Below, piece by piece: positions 34,580 to 45,809 of a stretch of 64,000 nucleotides of DNA. Under the pieces are notes generated by a model. The model was not told where the DNA came from and made no database searches. It saw only the letters and a program-made list of their open reading frames with translations. Each line of letters opens with the position of its first letter. Position 1 is the stretch's first letter. The translations under genes were made by a program, and so were the position numbers. Source of the stretch: Planctomycetota bacterium (lineage in GTDB: Bacteria > Planctomycetota > Phycisphaerae > Phycisphaerales > UBA1924); NCBI GenBank assembly GCA_018242625.1, contig JAFEBO010000009.1:1-64000 (forward strand), in the 5' to 3' direction.

Positions 34580-35656
34580 ATGTGCCGTGTACTTGCTTTC
34601 AGCGCCGTGCTCGTCGCCGCCTCCGTCGCGAATGCCCAGATCGCTATCAACCCGGACTTCGGCGGGTGCTACGCCATCCGGGATCTGGGCCAGGTGCCCG
34701 GCGTTCCATTCAACTACGGGGGCATCACCTTCCTCTACGACGATCCGGATGTCCTTCTCATCGGCGGCCATGCAAACAACGCCGACGCCGCAATCTACGC
34801 GATCCGCGTCACACGCGATGTCGACGGCATCATCAACGGCTTCGACGGAACGGCCCAGGTGTACGCGAGCGCCCCGGGCATCGACGGCGGTCTCGCGTAC
34901 GGCCCCGGAAATGTGCTCTTCTACTCAACCTACCCCAGCCACACCGTCGGACAAATCAAGCCCGGCTCCACAGCGCCCGACAAGACCACCGCGATGGACA
35001 GCGTCGCCACTCTTTCGCTGGGCTCGCTGCAGTTCGTGCCCCCGGGCTTCCCCGGTGCCGGCCGGTTCAAAATCGCTTCCTATTCCACGGCAGAATGGGC
35101 CGATGTCTCGTTCTCGCCCGATGGCACCGGCACGTTCAACCTGGGCAATTCGGCGAACTCCCTCGTCGTGCTGGCCGACGCGGTCGGTCTCGTGGGGCCC
35201 GAAGGGATCGTCTACGTCCAGCCCGGAAATCCCGGCATCACAAAGCACTCCGTACTCATCTCCGAATACGGACGGGGCATGGTCTCCTGCTATGAAGTCG
35301 ATCCCCTCGGAGATCCGATCGTCTCGACCCGGCGCCCTCTCCTGACCGGGCTTTACGGCGCCGAGGGCGGCACGAGAGACCCCCGCACGGGGCACTTCAT
35401 GTTCTCGACGTTCGGCGCCGGCAGCAGCGTCATCCTCGTCACCGGATTCAACATCAACTGCCGCCCGAACCTCAACGGCGACTGCTACACCGACGACACC
35501 GACTTCTCACTCTTCGCGATCATGTACAACATCCTCGACTGCGCCGACCCGGCCATGCCCGCGGGCTGCCCGGCCGATTTCAATGACGACGGCCTTGTGG
35601 ACGACTCCGATTTCGTTACCTTCGTCGCGGCGTACGACCGCCTCATCTGCCAGTAG
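34580..35656 (+). CDS. Exported protein with dockerin-like C-terminus
   Basis: 358 residues from ATG at 34580, preceded by AGGGGAG; the signal peptide is MCRVLAFSAVLVAASVANAQ. The middle (about 20-290) looks like a beta-propeller or beta-rich domain with GGHANNADAAIYAI and YGPGNVLFYSTYPSHT. The last ~65 residues hold two EF-hand-like calcium loops, NGDCYTDDTDFSLF and NDDGLVDDSDFVTF, joined by the linker ILDCADPAMPAGCPAD and ending in a conserved Cys. This tail is widespread in Phycisphaerae exported proteins and is taken as a dockerin-related module. The same linker recurs in the gene at 45810. Function of the front domain unknown. Confidence 0.8.
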   Translation: MCRVLAFSAVLVAASVANAQIAINPDFGGCYAIRDLGQVPGVPFNYGGITFLYDDPDVLLIGGHANNADAAIYAIRVTRDVDGIINGFDGTAQVYASAPGIDGGLAYGPGNVLFYSTYPSHTVGQIKPGSTAPDKTTAMDSVATLSLGSLQFVPPGFPGAGRFKIASYSTAEWADVSFSPDGTGTFNLGNSANSLVVLADAVGLVGPEGIVYVQPGNPGITKHSVLISEYGRGMVSCYEVDPLGDPIVSTRRPLLTGLYGAEGGTRDPRTGHFMFSTFGAGSSVILVTGFNINCRPNLNGDCYTDDTDFSLFAIMYNILDCADPAMPAGCPADFNDDGLVDDSDFVTFVAAYDRLICQ

Positions 35657-35832
35657 TTCCGCCGGCAGTGCCGGCAGCAGTCAGCCGCAATTCCTCACGC
35701 TTCCCGCCGCACTTCCCGGCGTGATCCGCATACCATCCCCCCGCCGCGTCACCCCCGCGGCCAAACCACATCTCACACAGGGCCAGGGGGGCTTGGCCAG
35801 ATCCGGCGAATCACGCCGAAGGGTTTCTCATC

Positions 35833-37014
35833 ATGGCAAAGTCCCCGAAGAACACCTGGACCAAAAAGCAGCTCCTCTCCCGACCCATCCAGCACATCGA
35901 TATCACCGCCTTCGATGCCCGCGCCATCATCGACTCCTACCGCGATATGGCGTACTCGAGCCGCACGCTCGCCAACGCCGCCGACATCTATTCGATGATG
36001 CTCAAGGACAAGGACTGCGCCGTCATCCTGACCCTCGCCGGCTCACTCATCTCCGCCGGTCTCAAGAAGGCCATCATCACGCTCCTCGAAAACAACATGG
36101 TCGACGCCATCGTCTCGACCGGCGCCAACATCGTCGATCAGGACTTCTTCGAAGGCCTCGGTTTCAAGCACTACATCGCCCCCGGCTCGCCCGAAGCCCC
36201 GCCCGTCGATGACATGACGCTCCGCAACTGGATGATCGACCGCATCTACGACACCTACATCAACGAGGACGATCTCCGCGACTGCGACGCCGCCACCTAC
36301 GAGATCTTCAACCAGTTCGCCCCCGGCGCCTACTCCAGCCGCGAGTTCATCGAGGCGATGGGCAAGTACCTCGTCGACAATCACCCCAAGAACGAATCGC
36401 TGGTGAAGACCGCCTACCAGAAGCGCGTCCCTATCTTCTGCCCCGCCTTCAGCGACTGCTCCGCCGGCTTCGGCATCGTGCTCCAGCAGACCGAGGCCAT
36501 CGAACAGGGCCGCGGCCAGGTCGCCTTCGACAGCGGCAAGGACTTCCGCGAACTGACCGACATCAAGCTCGCCTGCAAGGACACCGGCCTGCTCATGCTC
36601 GGCGGCGGCGTGCCCAAGAACTTCGCCCAGGACATCGTCGTCGCCGCCGAACTCCTCAACGAACGCAAGGGCGGCAAGGCCCGCGGCGATATCGGCATGC
36701 ACAAGTACGCCGTCCAGATGACCGTCGCCGACAGCCGCGACGGCGCCCTCTCCGGCTCCACCCTCCGCGAAGCCTGCTCCTGGGGCAAGGTCGACGTCGT
36801 CCACGAGCAGATGGTCTTCGGCGAACTCTCCGCCCTCTTCCCCATCCTCGCCAGCGACGCCTACCACCGCGCCGAGTGGAAGAAGCGCAAGCCCTTCAAG
36901 TTCGCCGACCTCTACGAGAAACAGGCCGCCGAACGCCTCCTCACCGAGATCAAGACCAGCCGCGTCAAGAAGACCGTCGGCAAACTCGGCATGAAGCAGA
37001 CCGCCGGACGCTGA
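35833..37014 (+). CDS. Deoxyhypusine synthase family protein
   Basis: 393 residues, full family length. NAD-dependent enzymes of this fold transfer the aminobutyl group of spermidine. In eukaryotes and archaea the acceptor is eIF5A/aIF5A; bacterial members without an eIF5A substrate typically act on putrescine as homospermidine-synthase-like enzymes. Visible: NAD-binding TLAGSLISAGLKKAI and STGANIVDQDF, the active-site lysine in ACSWGKVDVVHEQ, and LLMLGGGVPKNFAQDI. With speA 5.5 kb upstream, synthesis of homospermidine or a related polyamine is the best inference. A strong bidirectional terminator follows 70 bp downstream. Confidence 0.9.
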   Translation: MAKSPKNTWTKKQLLSRPIQHIDITAFDARAIIDSYRDMAYSSRTLANAADIYSMMLKDKDCAVILTLAGSLISAGLKKAIITLLENNMVDAIVSTGANIVDQDFFEGLGFKHYIAPGSPEAPPVDDMTLRNWMIDRIYDTYINEDDLRDCDAATYEIFNQFAPGAYSSREFIEAMGKYLVDNHPKNESLVKTAYQKRVPIFCPAFSDCSAGFGIVLQQTEAIEQGRGQVAFDSGKDFRELTDIKLACKDTGLLMLGGGVPKNFAQDIVVAAELLNERKGGKARGDIGMHKYAVQMTVADSRDGALSGSTLREACSWGKVDVVHEQMVFGELSALFPILASDAYHRAEWKKRKPFKFADLYEKQAAERLLTEIKTSRVKKTVGKLGMKQTAGR

Positions 37015-37083
37015 TCAAATCCCAAGCTCTTCCGGCCACGGAAAGAGCTCGGGGAACAGTCGGTCGCCGTTTCAAAACACAAA

Positions 37084-37114
37084 GGGCCCCGCATCTGTGC
37101 GGGGCCCTCTTTTC
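37084..37114. terminator. Strong bidirectional intrinsic terminator
   Basis: Ten-bp GC-rich stem: GGGCCCCGCA pairs with TGCGGGGCCC around a TCTG loop (37084-37107), followed by TCTTTTC on the plus strand. Read from the minus side the stem is followed by CTTTGTGTTTT. It lies between the convergent deoxyhypusine-synthase-like and prolyl oligopeptidase genes and probably serves both. Confidence 0.9.
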
Positions 37115-37144
37115 TTGCATTTGCTCCCGCCGCGAGTCCGCGGC

Positions 37145-39172
37145 TTACTGCGTGATCCCAAGCTGCTCGAGCACCCACGCGTAGCGGAACGCTTCTTCCT
37201 TCATGCGTTCATACCGCCCGCTCGAGCCGCCGTGCGCGGCCTCCAAGTTGATCTTCAGCAGCACAGGATTCCCGCCCGGGTTCATCGCCCGGATCTTCTG
37301 CACCCATTTCGTCGGCTCCCAGTACGAAACCTGCGAGTCGTGCAACCCCGTCGTCGCAAGGATCGTCGGATACGGCTTCTTCCCCACGTTGTCGTAAGGC
37401 GAATAGGTGATCATGTAGTCAAACGCGGGCTTCTCGTTGGGATTGCCCCACTGTTCGTACTCCGCCACCGTGAGCGGGAGGTCCTTGTCCAGCATCGTGT
37501 TGATCACGTCCACGAACGGCACGTCCGCAACAACCGCCCTGAACAAGTCCGGACGCATGTTCACAACCGCGCCCATCAGCAATCCGCCCGCCGATCCGCC
37601 GCGGATAGCCAGCTTGTTCGGACTGGTGTAGCCCTTGGCGATCAGCGCCTCCGCCGCGGCAATGAAATCCGTAAATGTGTTCTTCTTGTTCATCATCCGG
37701 CCGTCTTCGTACCACTGCCGGCCCTTGTCGCTGCCCCCGCGAATCTGGGCGATGGCGTACACCATGCCGCGATCCAGCAGAGACAGGATGCTGCTGGAAA
37801 ACCCGACGTCGGTGTTGATCCCGTACGAACCGTACGAATACAGCAGCGTCGGATTGCCCCCATCCAGCTTGAGGTCCTTGCGGTGCACGACCGTGACGGG
37901 CACCTCCGCACCATCCGGCGCCTTCGCGAAGAACCGCTTGCTGACGTACTTCGTCCGGTCGTAGCCGCCCAGCACTGGAGTTTCCTTCAGCAACGTGAGC
38001 GACCGCGTGTTCATGTCATAGTCGAAAACGCTGCCGGGCGTGATGAACGACGAATAGCCCAGCCGCAGTGTCGAGGTGTCGTACTCCGCATTGGAACGCG
38101 GAAAAACCGAATACGCCTCTTCCGGAAACTGGACAACATGCTCCGACCCATCGCTGAACTTGCGGATCCGGATCGTGCCCAGCCCGCCCTCGCGCGCTTG
38201 GATCACCAGAAAGTCCTTGAACGCGATCACGCCGGTGAGATACGAGTCCTTGCTGTGCGGTATCACGGTCTTCCAGCTCGCGCGGCCGGGCGACGCGATC
38301 GGCGCCTCCGCCAGCGTGAAGTTGATCGCCCCGTCGTTGTGGCGGATCAGGAACTTGTCGCCGTGATCGGTCACCGAATACTCCACACCCTGCCGCCGCG
38401 GCTCGATAACCTGGAACTTCCCGGCCGGATCATCCGCCGCCAGAAACCAGTGCTCGCCCGATTTCATGCTGGTCGAATGCATCATCACAAACCGGCGGCT
38501 GAGCGTCGGACTCACGCCCACATCGAACCGTTCGTCCGTCTCATCCAGAAGTAACTCCGCCTTGGAGTGATCCTTCCCAAGCGCAGACCGGAACACCTTC
38601 GCCGACCGCAGCGCGTGATCCTGCGTCACAAACACAAACGTCTTGCTGTCCCCAAACCAGGCCATATCGCCCGCCGTCCCCTCGATCGCGTCGGGCAGCA
38701 AATCCCCCGTCCGGAGATTCTTGAACCGGATCGTGACGATCCGTCCCCCCGTCGGATCTTCACCAAACGCCAGGATCGTGTTGTCGGGGCTCACACCCAG
38801 CGGCGTGACAAATAAGGTCGGCTTCCCCTCCGCCATCCTGTTCACATCAAGCATCACTTCTTCGGGCGCATCCAGCGAACCCTTCTTGCGGCAGTAAATC
38901 GGATACGACTTCCCCTCCTCGGTCCGGGTGTAGTAGAAGTAACCGTTCTCCCGATACGGCACCGACAGATCCGTCTGCTTGATGCGCGCCAGCATCTCGT
39001 CGTACAGCTTCTTCTCCAGCCCCTTCTGCCCCGCCGTCATCGCCTCCGTGTACGCATTCTCCGCCTTAAGCAGTTCAATGACCTTCGGGTTCTCCCGTTC
39101 ACGCAGCCAGAAGTACTCGTCGGTCAGTTTCTGCCCGTGAATCTCGGTGACGTGGGGCACCTTCGCCGCCAC
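37145..39172 (-). CDS. S9 prolyl oligopeptidase / oligopeptidase B-like, separated from its signal peptide by an amber codon
   Basis: 675 residues if translation begins at GTG 39172. N-terminal beta-propeller (from YFWLRERENP) and C-terminal alpha/beta-hydrolase with the catalytic triad Ser527 (GGSAGG), Asp612 (GLHDSQVSYWEP) and His647 (AAHGG). S9 enzymes cleave short peptides, POP after Pro, OpB after basic residues. The same frame continues upstream, without any shift, through CCC CCC to a TAG at 39181-39179 and then a perfect signal peptide whose ATG (39253) has AGAGGAG 8 bp ahead. The GTG itself has a poor ribosome-binding site. The gene is thus either a nonsense mutant, a readthrough gene, re-initiated as a cytoplasmic form, or a sequencing error (CAG to TAG). 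Confidence 0.85.
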   Translation of the reverse strand: MAAKVPHVTEIHGQKLTDEYFWLRERENPKVIELLKAENAYTEAMTAGQKGLEKKLYDEMLARIKQTDLSVPYRENGYFYYTRTEEGKSYPIYCRKKGSLDAPEEVMLDVNRMAEGKPTLFVTPLGVSPDNTILAFGEDPTGGRIVTIRFKNLRTGDLLPDAIEGTAGDMAWFGDSKTFVFVTQDHALRSAKVFRSALGKDHSKAELLLDETDERFDVGVSPTLSRRFVMMHSTSMKSGEHWFLAADDPAGKFQVIEPRRQGVEYSVTDHGDKFLIRHNDGAINFTLAEAPIASPGRASWKTVIPHSKDSYLTGVIAFKDFLVIQAREGGLGTIRIRKFSDGSEHVVQFPEEAYSVFPRSNAEYDTSTLRLGYSSFITPGSVFDYDMNTRSLTLLKETPVLGGYDRTKYVSKRFFAKAPDGAEVPVTVVHRKDLKLDGGNPTLLYSYGSYGINTDVGFSSSILSLLDRGMVYAIAQIRGGSDKGRQWYEDGRMMNKKNTFTDFIAAAEALIAKGYTSPNKLAIRGGSAGGLLMGAVVNMRPDLFRAVVADVPFVDVINTMLDKDLPLTVAEYEQWGNPNEKPAFDYMITYSPYDNVGKKPYPTILATTGLHDSQVSYWEPTKWVQKIRAMNPGGNPVLLKINLEAAHGGSSGRYERMKEEAFRYAWVLEQLGITQ

Positions 39173-39178
39173 GGGGGG

Positions 39179-39253
39179 CTACGGAGTCTCCGCCGCGACC
39201 GCAAGACCACCGATCATGACACCACACCCCAGAATTGCCGCCGCGATCCGCAT
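39179..39253 (-). other. Orphaned signal peptide of the prolyl oligopeptidase gene, ended by TAG
   Basis: Encodes MRIAAAILGCGVMIGGLAVA followed by AETP and a TAG at codon 25. It has a strong Shine-Dalgarno (AGAGGAG) and a typical signal peptide core, with an Ala-x-Ala cleavage site (VAA). Six bases after the TAG the frame carries the GTG now used as start of the peptidase. Upstream and downstream parts are in the same frame. Confidence 0.85.
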
Positions 39254-39525
39254 TGTCTGACTCCTCTGAAAAATGTCATCCGTGCACACTGTACTTGTCC
39301 AGGCTCTCCCCGTTGCACGCGCCGCCCATTCTCCCCCACAACGCCGCAAGGTTCCGGATGTCTCAAGACAGGGCCCGGCCAAGACTCCGGGACGGCTCTG
39401 TGACAACCGCTCGCCGGCACCACTCTTAGCGCATCGCAGCCTGCGAAGGTGTTACACTCACTCAACCGGTGGAAAGCCGCGGCAGAGCATGGGGCCTCCG
39501 CAGTCCTTGGTCCATCCGGTACGGC

Positions 39526-40112
39526 ATGCAAGGCGCGCAAGGCAATACAGGGGCCGACTCAAGAGATCTCCGCACCCTGCTCGAACAGGTGTCCGGACGC
39601 GTTCCCGGCTCCCAAGACCGATTGCTCGAACTCCTCTATACGGAATTACGGGCCGTCGCCGGATCGTTCTTCCGGACCGAGCGCCCCGATCACACCCTGC
39701 AACCCACCGCCCTGGTCCACGAGGCCTACCTGCGCCTCCTGGGTGACGACAACGCCTCCTGGCAGAACCGCGCCCACTTCGTCGCCGTCGCCGCCAAGGT
39801 TATGCGACACGTCCTGATCGACCACGCCCGCGCCAAACGCACTCAAAAACGCAGCGGGGGCGAGCGCGTCACGCTCACCGGTCTCTGGGCCGAAGACACC
39901 GCGCAGCCGATCGATGCCCTCGATATCCACGAGCAACTCGAACGCCTCGAAAAACTCGACGCTCGCCAGGCCCAGATCGTCGAGATGCGTTTCTTCGCCG
40001 ACATGCAGATCCGCGAGATCGCCGCCGTCCTGGGGCTGGACGAACGCGACGTGCAGCTTGAGTGGCGCATGGCCCGCGCCTGGCTTCGCCGCGAAATCGA
40101 AATGGGGCGTTC

Positions 40113-40116
<4 letters not shown>
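39526..40116 (+). CDS. Planctomycete-type ECF sigma factor (TIGR02999-like)
   Basis: 196 residues from ATG at 39526. Region 2 begins LLELLYTELRAVAGSFFR and includes TLQPTALVHEAYLRLL, characteristic of the planctomycetal ECF family (SigX6-like). Region 4 includes QIVEMRFFADMQIREIAAVLG with a helix-turn-helix. The stop overlaps the next gene's start (ATGA at 40113), so sigma factor and kinase are translationally coupled. This pairing is common in planctomycetes and suggests that the kinase controls the sigma factor. The in-frame GTG at 39469 is less likely as a start. Confidence 0.9.
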
Positions 40117-42296
<2,180 letters not shown>

Positions 42297-42323
42297 CAGC
42301 GCCGGCCCGACTCCGCATTCGCC

Positions 42324-44984
42324 CTATTTGCCCGCTTCGTTCCGCGCCGCTTCCAGGATCGCCTTTGCATTGTCCGCTTCGATCGCATATTCCATCGCGG
42401 CATCCGCCTGGCGGAGGCCCTCATCAACGTGCTCGCCGCTCCCCACCAATTTGGCCAGGCGGACGTAATTCGCCAAGTACGCCGCCCGCCGCCGATGCCC
42501 CGGGGGCGCAAAGAAATCCCGCCTCTCCCACATCACCTCCACCGCCGCCCGATCATCAAACGTCGCCCCGATCGATGCGAGCTGTTTCTTCACCGCCGCC
42601 AGCGAATCCGTCAGGTTGCTCACCTCGTGCGCACGCGCCAACATCATCCGAGCTTTGATCCCCTGCAGACCCCACTCTCGCAATTGGTCGGCGTGGCCCG
42701 GCCAGCGCTGGTACAGCGCACGAAAGTTGTTGATGTTCTGCTCGATCGACCAGTTGAACTCGGGAAACAACGCCACATGGATGTCGTACGCCTTGCGCAT
42801 GTACTTTTCCGATTCCTCGAACTGATCCGCGCGACCCAGAAGATTCCCCACGATGAGGTAATGCGCCCCGCGATCCGGGCTGAGCGGCGGAAAAGTCCGC
42901 TCCGCGGGGGCGATCAGCCCCCTCGCGATCTCCGCGGCCTCTTTCACACGCCCGTCTCTGGCCATGACCACCGCCAGATTGGACCGCGAAGCGATCGAAG
43001 CGCGATGATCCGGCCCGTACGTCTTCTCGTTGAACTCGACCGTGCGCTCCCGCATCTCGAATGCCGCGGCCTTGTTTCCCAGTACTTCCTCGCAAGTGGT
43101 CAGCCAGATCAGAATATTGCCGTACGCCTCGGCGTTGGCCTTGGGGTCGAGCGCCGCCGCCGCAAGCCCCTCCCGCAAGATCGGCGCGGCCTCGCGGTGA
43201 CGCCCCAGAGTCACCAGCGCCCCGCCAACCTGGTTAAGCGCATAGATTGCCTCCGGCTGGTTCGGCGACAATGCCCGGCGCGCCCTCGCCAGCGACTCAT
43301 TCGCGGTCTCAAGCCATTCGTTGTTGGCCGTCTGCATCTGGTATGCGGTGGATAGGTTGTTCATTGCCGCGATTGTCACACGGTCGTCCTTGCCCCGGGT
43401 CGCCTCGAGCATCGGGATCGCCAGCTTCCACTGCTCGATGCTCGCCGCGGGCTTGCCGATCTGGCTCAGCACCGACGCCAGATCGGATCGGATGCTCGCC
43501 TCAACATCGGGATTGTCTTTGAATTGCTCGTGGAGGCCGTCCGCAGCCTGGGTCAGAACGTCGAGCATCCTGACGTCGTAACCCATTCGGTCCGGACCCG
43601 CCGCGAGCAGCAACCCGCTGATCATGTATTCCCGGACGGCCGCGCTCAGTCGTTCCTTCGCATCGGCCCGCTCTCGGGCCCGCTGCTCGCGCACGAACAT
43701 GGTCGTGCTTGCCGCCAGCCCGGCCATGAGCGCGACCGCAACCGCCGAAAGCGCGAGCACCAGCCCCTTGTTTCGCCGCACGAACTTCCGCGCCCGGTAC
43801 GCCCGGCTCGGCGGGGCCGCAACCACCGCTTCTCCGCTCAGGTAACGCCGGATGTCCATCGCCAGTCCGTTCGCGGTCTCGTACCGACGCTGCCGATCCT
43901 TCTCGAGCGCCTTCATCACGATCCAGTCGAGCTCCCCCCGAATCGTCGATGCCAGCCGCCCCGGCTCGGTGTGGCGCCTCGCGGCCACGCCCGCCAGCGT
44001 GTCCTTGCTCTCCCCAAGTCTCGTCGAGGGCTTGGGGGGATCCACTTCGCGGATGATCCGCTGGATCTCCCCGTACGCCGCGGAACGCAGACTCTTGGAG
44101 TCAAAAGGCGTCGTGCCCGTCAGGAGTTCGTAAAGCAGCACCCCCAGCGAGTACACATCCGTTCGTGTGTCGATATCAAGCGAACCTTCGGCCTGCTCGG
44201 GGCTCATGTACTCCGGCGTCCCGATCAACTGCCGATGTTCCGTAAACAGCGTCTTCTCGGTCAGCTTCGATGCCGTCGCCTTCGCCACGCCGAAGTCGAT
44301 CACCTTCGCCACCGGCTTGCCGTCCTGCACCCCCACCAAAATGTTGCTGGGCTTCAGATCCCGATGGATAATCCCCTTCGTGTGCGCGTGCTGCACCGCT
44401 TGGCACACCTGCTCGAACAACGCCAGTCGCTCTTCAATTCTCAGGTTGTTCTTGTCGCAATAGTCCGAGATCGGTTCGCCCTTCACGAACTCCATCACGA
44501 AGTACGGCCTGCCCGTCTCGGTCGCGCCAGCATCCAGCACCCGCGCAATGTTCGGATGATCGAGGATCGCCAGCGCCTGGCGCTCCTGCTCGAACCGCGC
44601 CACCACCTGCCCCATGTCCATCCCCACCCGGATGATCTTGATCGCCACCGTCCGCTGCGGGTTCTTCTGCTCCGCCTGGTACACCACCCCCATCCCGCCC
44701 TTGCCGATCTCACGCCCGATCCGGTACGGACCGATCATTTCCGGCACATCCTTCCGCGGCAGATCCAGCATCTCCCGACCCAACGTCGTGTGGTCCGGGT
44801 TGAAGCGGCTGCCCACGTCGTCGCCCGCCGCGAGCAAGCCGAGCAGCGCCTCGCGCAGCACGTCATCGCCCCCGCTCTCACGCTCGACAAACGCCGCACG
44901 CTCCGGCGCCGGCATCTCCGAGGCCCTCGCAAAGAGCTCGCGCAATCGCACGAAATTCTGCTGCGTCAGGCCGTCCTTGGGCAT
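42324..44984 (-). CDS. Transmembrane Ser/Thr protein kinase with TPR region (second pair)
   Basis: 886 residues from ATG at 44984, 11 bp after the sigma-factor stop. The N-terminal ~80 residues contain the planctomycetal leader FVRLRELFARASEMPAPERA. The kinase is complete: [47 protein letters not shown] and SPEQAEG. A transmembrane helix lies near residues 420-440 (LVLALSAVAVALMAGLAAS), followed by ~440 residues of TPR-like repeats (SIEQWKLAIPMLEATRG; ANESLARARRAL). It resembles the partial kinase at the right window edge, down to the [15 protein letters not shown] segment, more than its tail-to-tail neighbour. Confidence 0.92.
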   Translation of the reverse strand: MPKDGLTQQNFVRLRELFARASEMPAPERAAFVERESGGDDVLREALLGLLAAGDDVGSRFNPDHTTLGREMLDLPRKDVPEMIGPYRIGREIGKGGMGVVYQAEQKNPQRTVAIKIIRVGMDMGQVVARFEQERQALAILDHPNIARVLDAGATETGRPYFVMEFVKGEPISDYCDKNNLRIEERLALFEQVCQAVQHAHTKGIIHRDLKPSNILVGVQDGKPVAKVIDFGVAKATASKLTEKTLFTEHRQLIGTPEYMSPEQAEGSLDIDTRTDVYSLGVLLYELLTGTTPFDSKSLRSAAYGEIQRIIREVDPPKPSTRLGESKDTLAGVAARRHTEPGRLASTIRGELDWIVMKALEKDRQRRYETANGLAMDIRRYLSGEAVVAAPPSRAYRARKFVRRNKGLVLALSAVAVALMAGLAASTTMFVREQRARERADAKERLSAAVREYMISGLLLAAGPDRMGYDVRMLDVLTQAADGLHEQFKDNPDVEASIRSDLASVLSQIGKPAASIEQWKLAIPMLEATRGKDDRVTIAAMNNLSTAYQMQTANNEWLETANESLARARRALSPNQPEAIYALNQVGGALVTLGRHREAAPILREGLAAAALDPKANAEAYGNILIWLTTCEEVLGNKAAAFEMRERTVEFNEKTYGPDHRASIASRSNLAVVMARDGRVKEAAEIARGLIAPAERTFPPLSPDRGAHYLIVGNLLGRADQFEESEKYMRKAYDIHVALFPEFNWSIEQNINNFRALYQRWPGHADQLREWGLQGIKARMMLARAHEVSNLTDSLAAVKKQLASIGATFDDRAAVEVMWERRDFFAPPGHRRRAAYLANYVRLAKLVGSGEHVDEGLRQADAAMEYAIEADNAKAILEAARNEAGK

Positions 44985-44995
44985 TTGAGAATCAC

Positions 44996-45574
44996 TCACC
45001 TGGTCAGTTCCTTCTGGAGCCACGCCCGGATGAACTGGGTGTCCAGTTCAACCGTCCGGGATGAGACCTCCGCGATCTCCGCTGTCCTTTCAACGGATAA
45101 TCCGACCAGGAAGCGCAATTCAAAAATCCGACCCAGCCGCTCATCAAGCTCCGCAAGACGGGTGATCGTCTCGTCCAACTCCACCAGATCGACCTGATTG
45201 GATCGCGCTGAGGCCTCCGACCCATCCAGCGTGACCTTGATCCCTCCGCCCCCGCGCCGCTCGGCCTTCTTCGCCCGGGCGTGGTCGGTGAGAAGGTTCC
45301 GCATCGCCTTGGCCGCCACCCGGAAGAAGTGCTTGCGATCGTTCCATTCCGAAGCATTCCCCGTCTGCTGTGAGTTCATCAGCCTGATGCAAACCTCGTT
45401 CACCAGCGCCGTCGGCTGGAGCGTGTGCCCGCCCGCCTGATCCTTGAAAACGTGCCCCGCGATCGCCCGCAATTCGTTGTAAGCCACGCTCATCAGTTCA
45501 TTGGTGGCCGCATCGTCGCCGGACTTGATCCGGTCGAGCAAAACCGTGACATTGCGGCTTCTTTCGCTCGTCAT
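44996..45574 (-). CDS. Planctomycete-type ECF sigma factor (second pair)
   Basis: 192 residues from ATG at 45574 (MTSERSRNVT). In-frame sequence to 46033 overlaps a divergent exported protein and was excluded. Region 2: NELMSVAYNELRAIAGHVF and TLQPTALVNEVCIRL. Region 4: RIFELRFLVGLSVERTAEIAEVSSRTVELD. Same family as the sigma factor at 39526 but clearly diverged. The kinase starts 11 bp downstream, so the two form an operon. The divergent neighbour, 235 bp away, is a dockerin-tailed exported protein, a possible regulon member by position only. Confidence 0.9.
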   Translation of the reverse strand: MTSERSRNVTVLLDRIKSGDDAATNELMSVAYNELRAIAGHVFKDQAGGHTLQPTALVNEVCIRLMNSQQTGNASEWNDRKHFFRVAAKAMRNLLTDHARAKKAERRGGGGIKVTLDGSEASARSNQVDLVELDETITRLAELDERLGRIFELRFLVGLSVERTAEIAEVSSRTVELDTQFIRAWLQKELTR

Positions 45575-45809
45575 ACCCCCCGCGCGGCCGCATCCCGGTG
45601 GAATCCCCCCGGACCGCCGCCCTTGCGGTACCCAGAAATCTACCACAAACCCTTGCGCCCGCCCCCCGGAATTCTCGTTGCTCCAGACGAAGGGCACCGT
45701 GGCAATCACCAAAGTCTGCCCGGAACCGTCCGAAATCCCGCTCCCAAAGGTCGGAAACGGGTTCGGCGCGACCAACCAACGGGCCACGGGGCCAGAAAGA
45801 GTCTCAGCC

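Noticed and set aside
39179-39181. Selenocysteine or pyrrolysine at the amber codon
   Set aside because: Selenocysteine uses UGA. No Pyl genes are seen, and the position between signal peptide and propeller needs no special residue.
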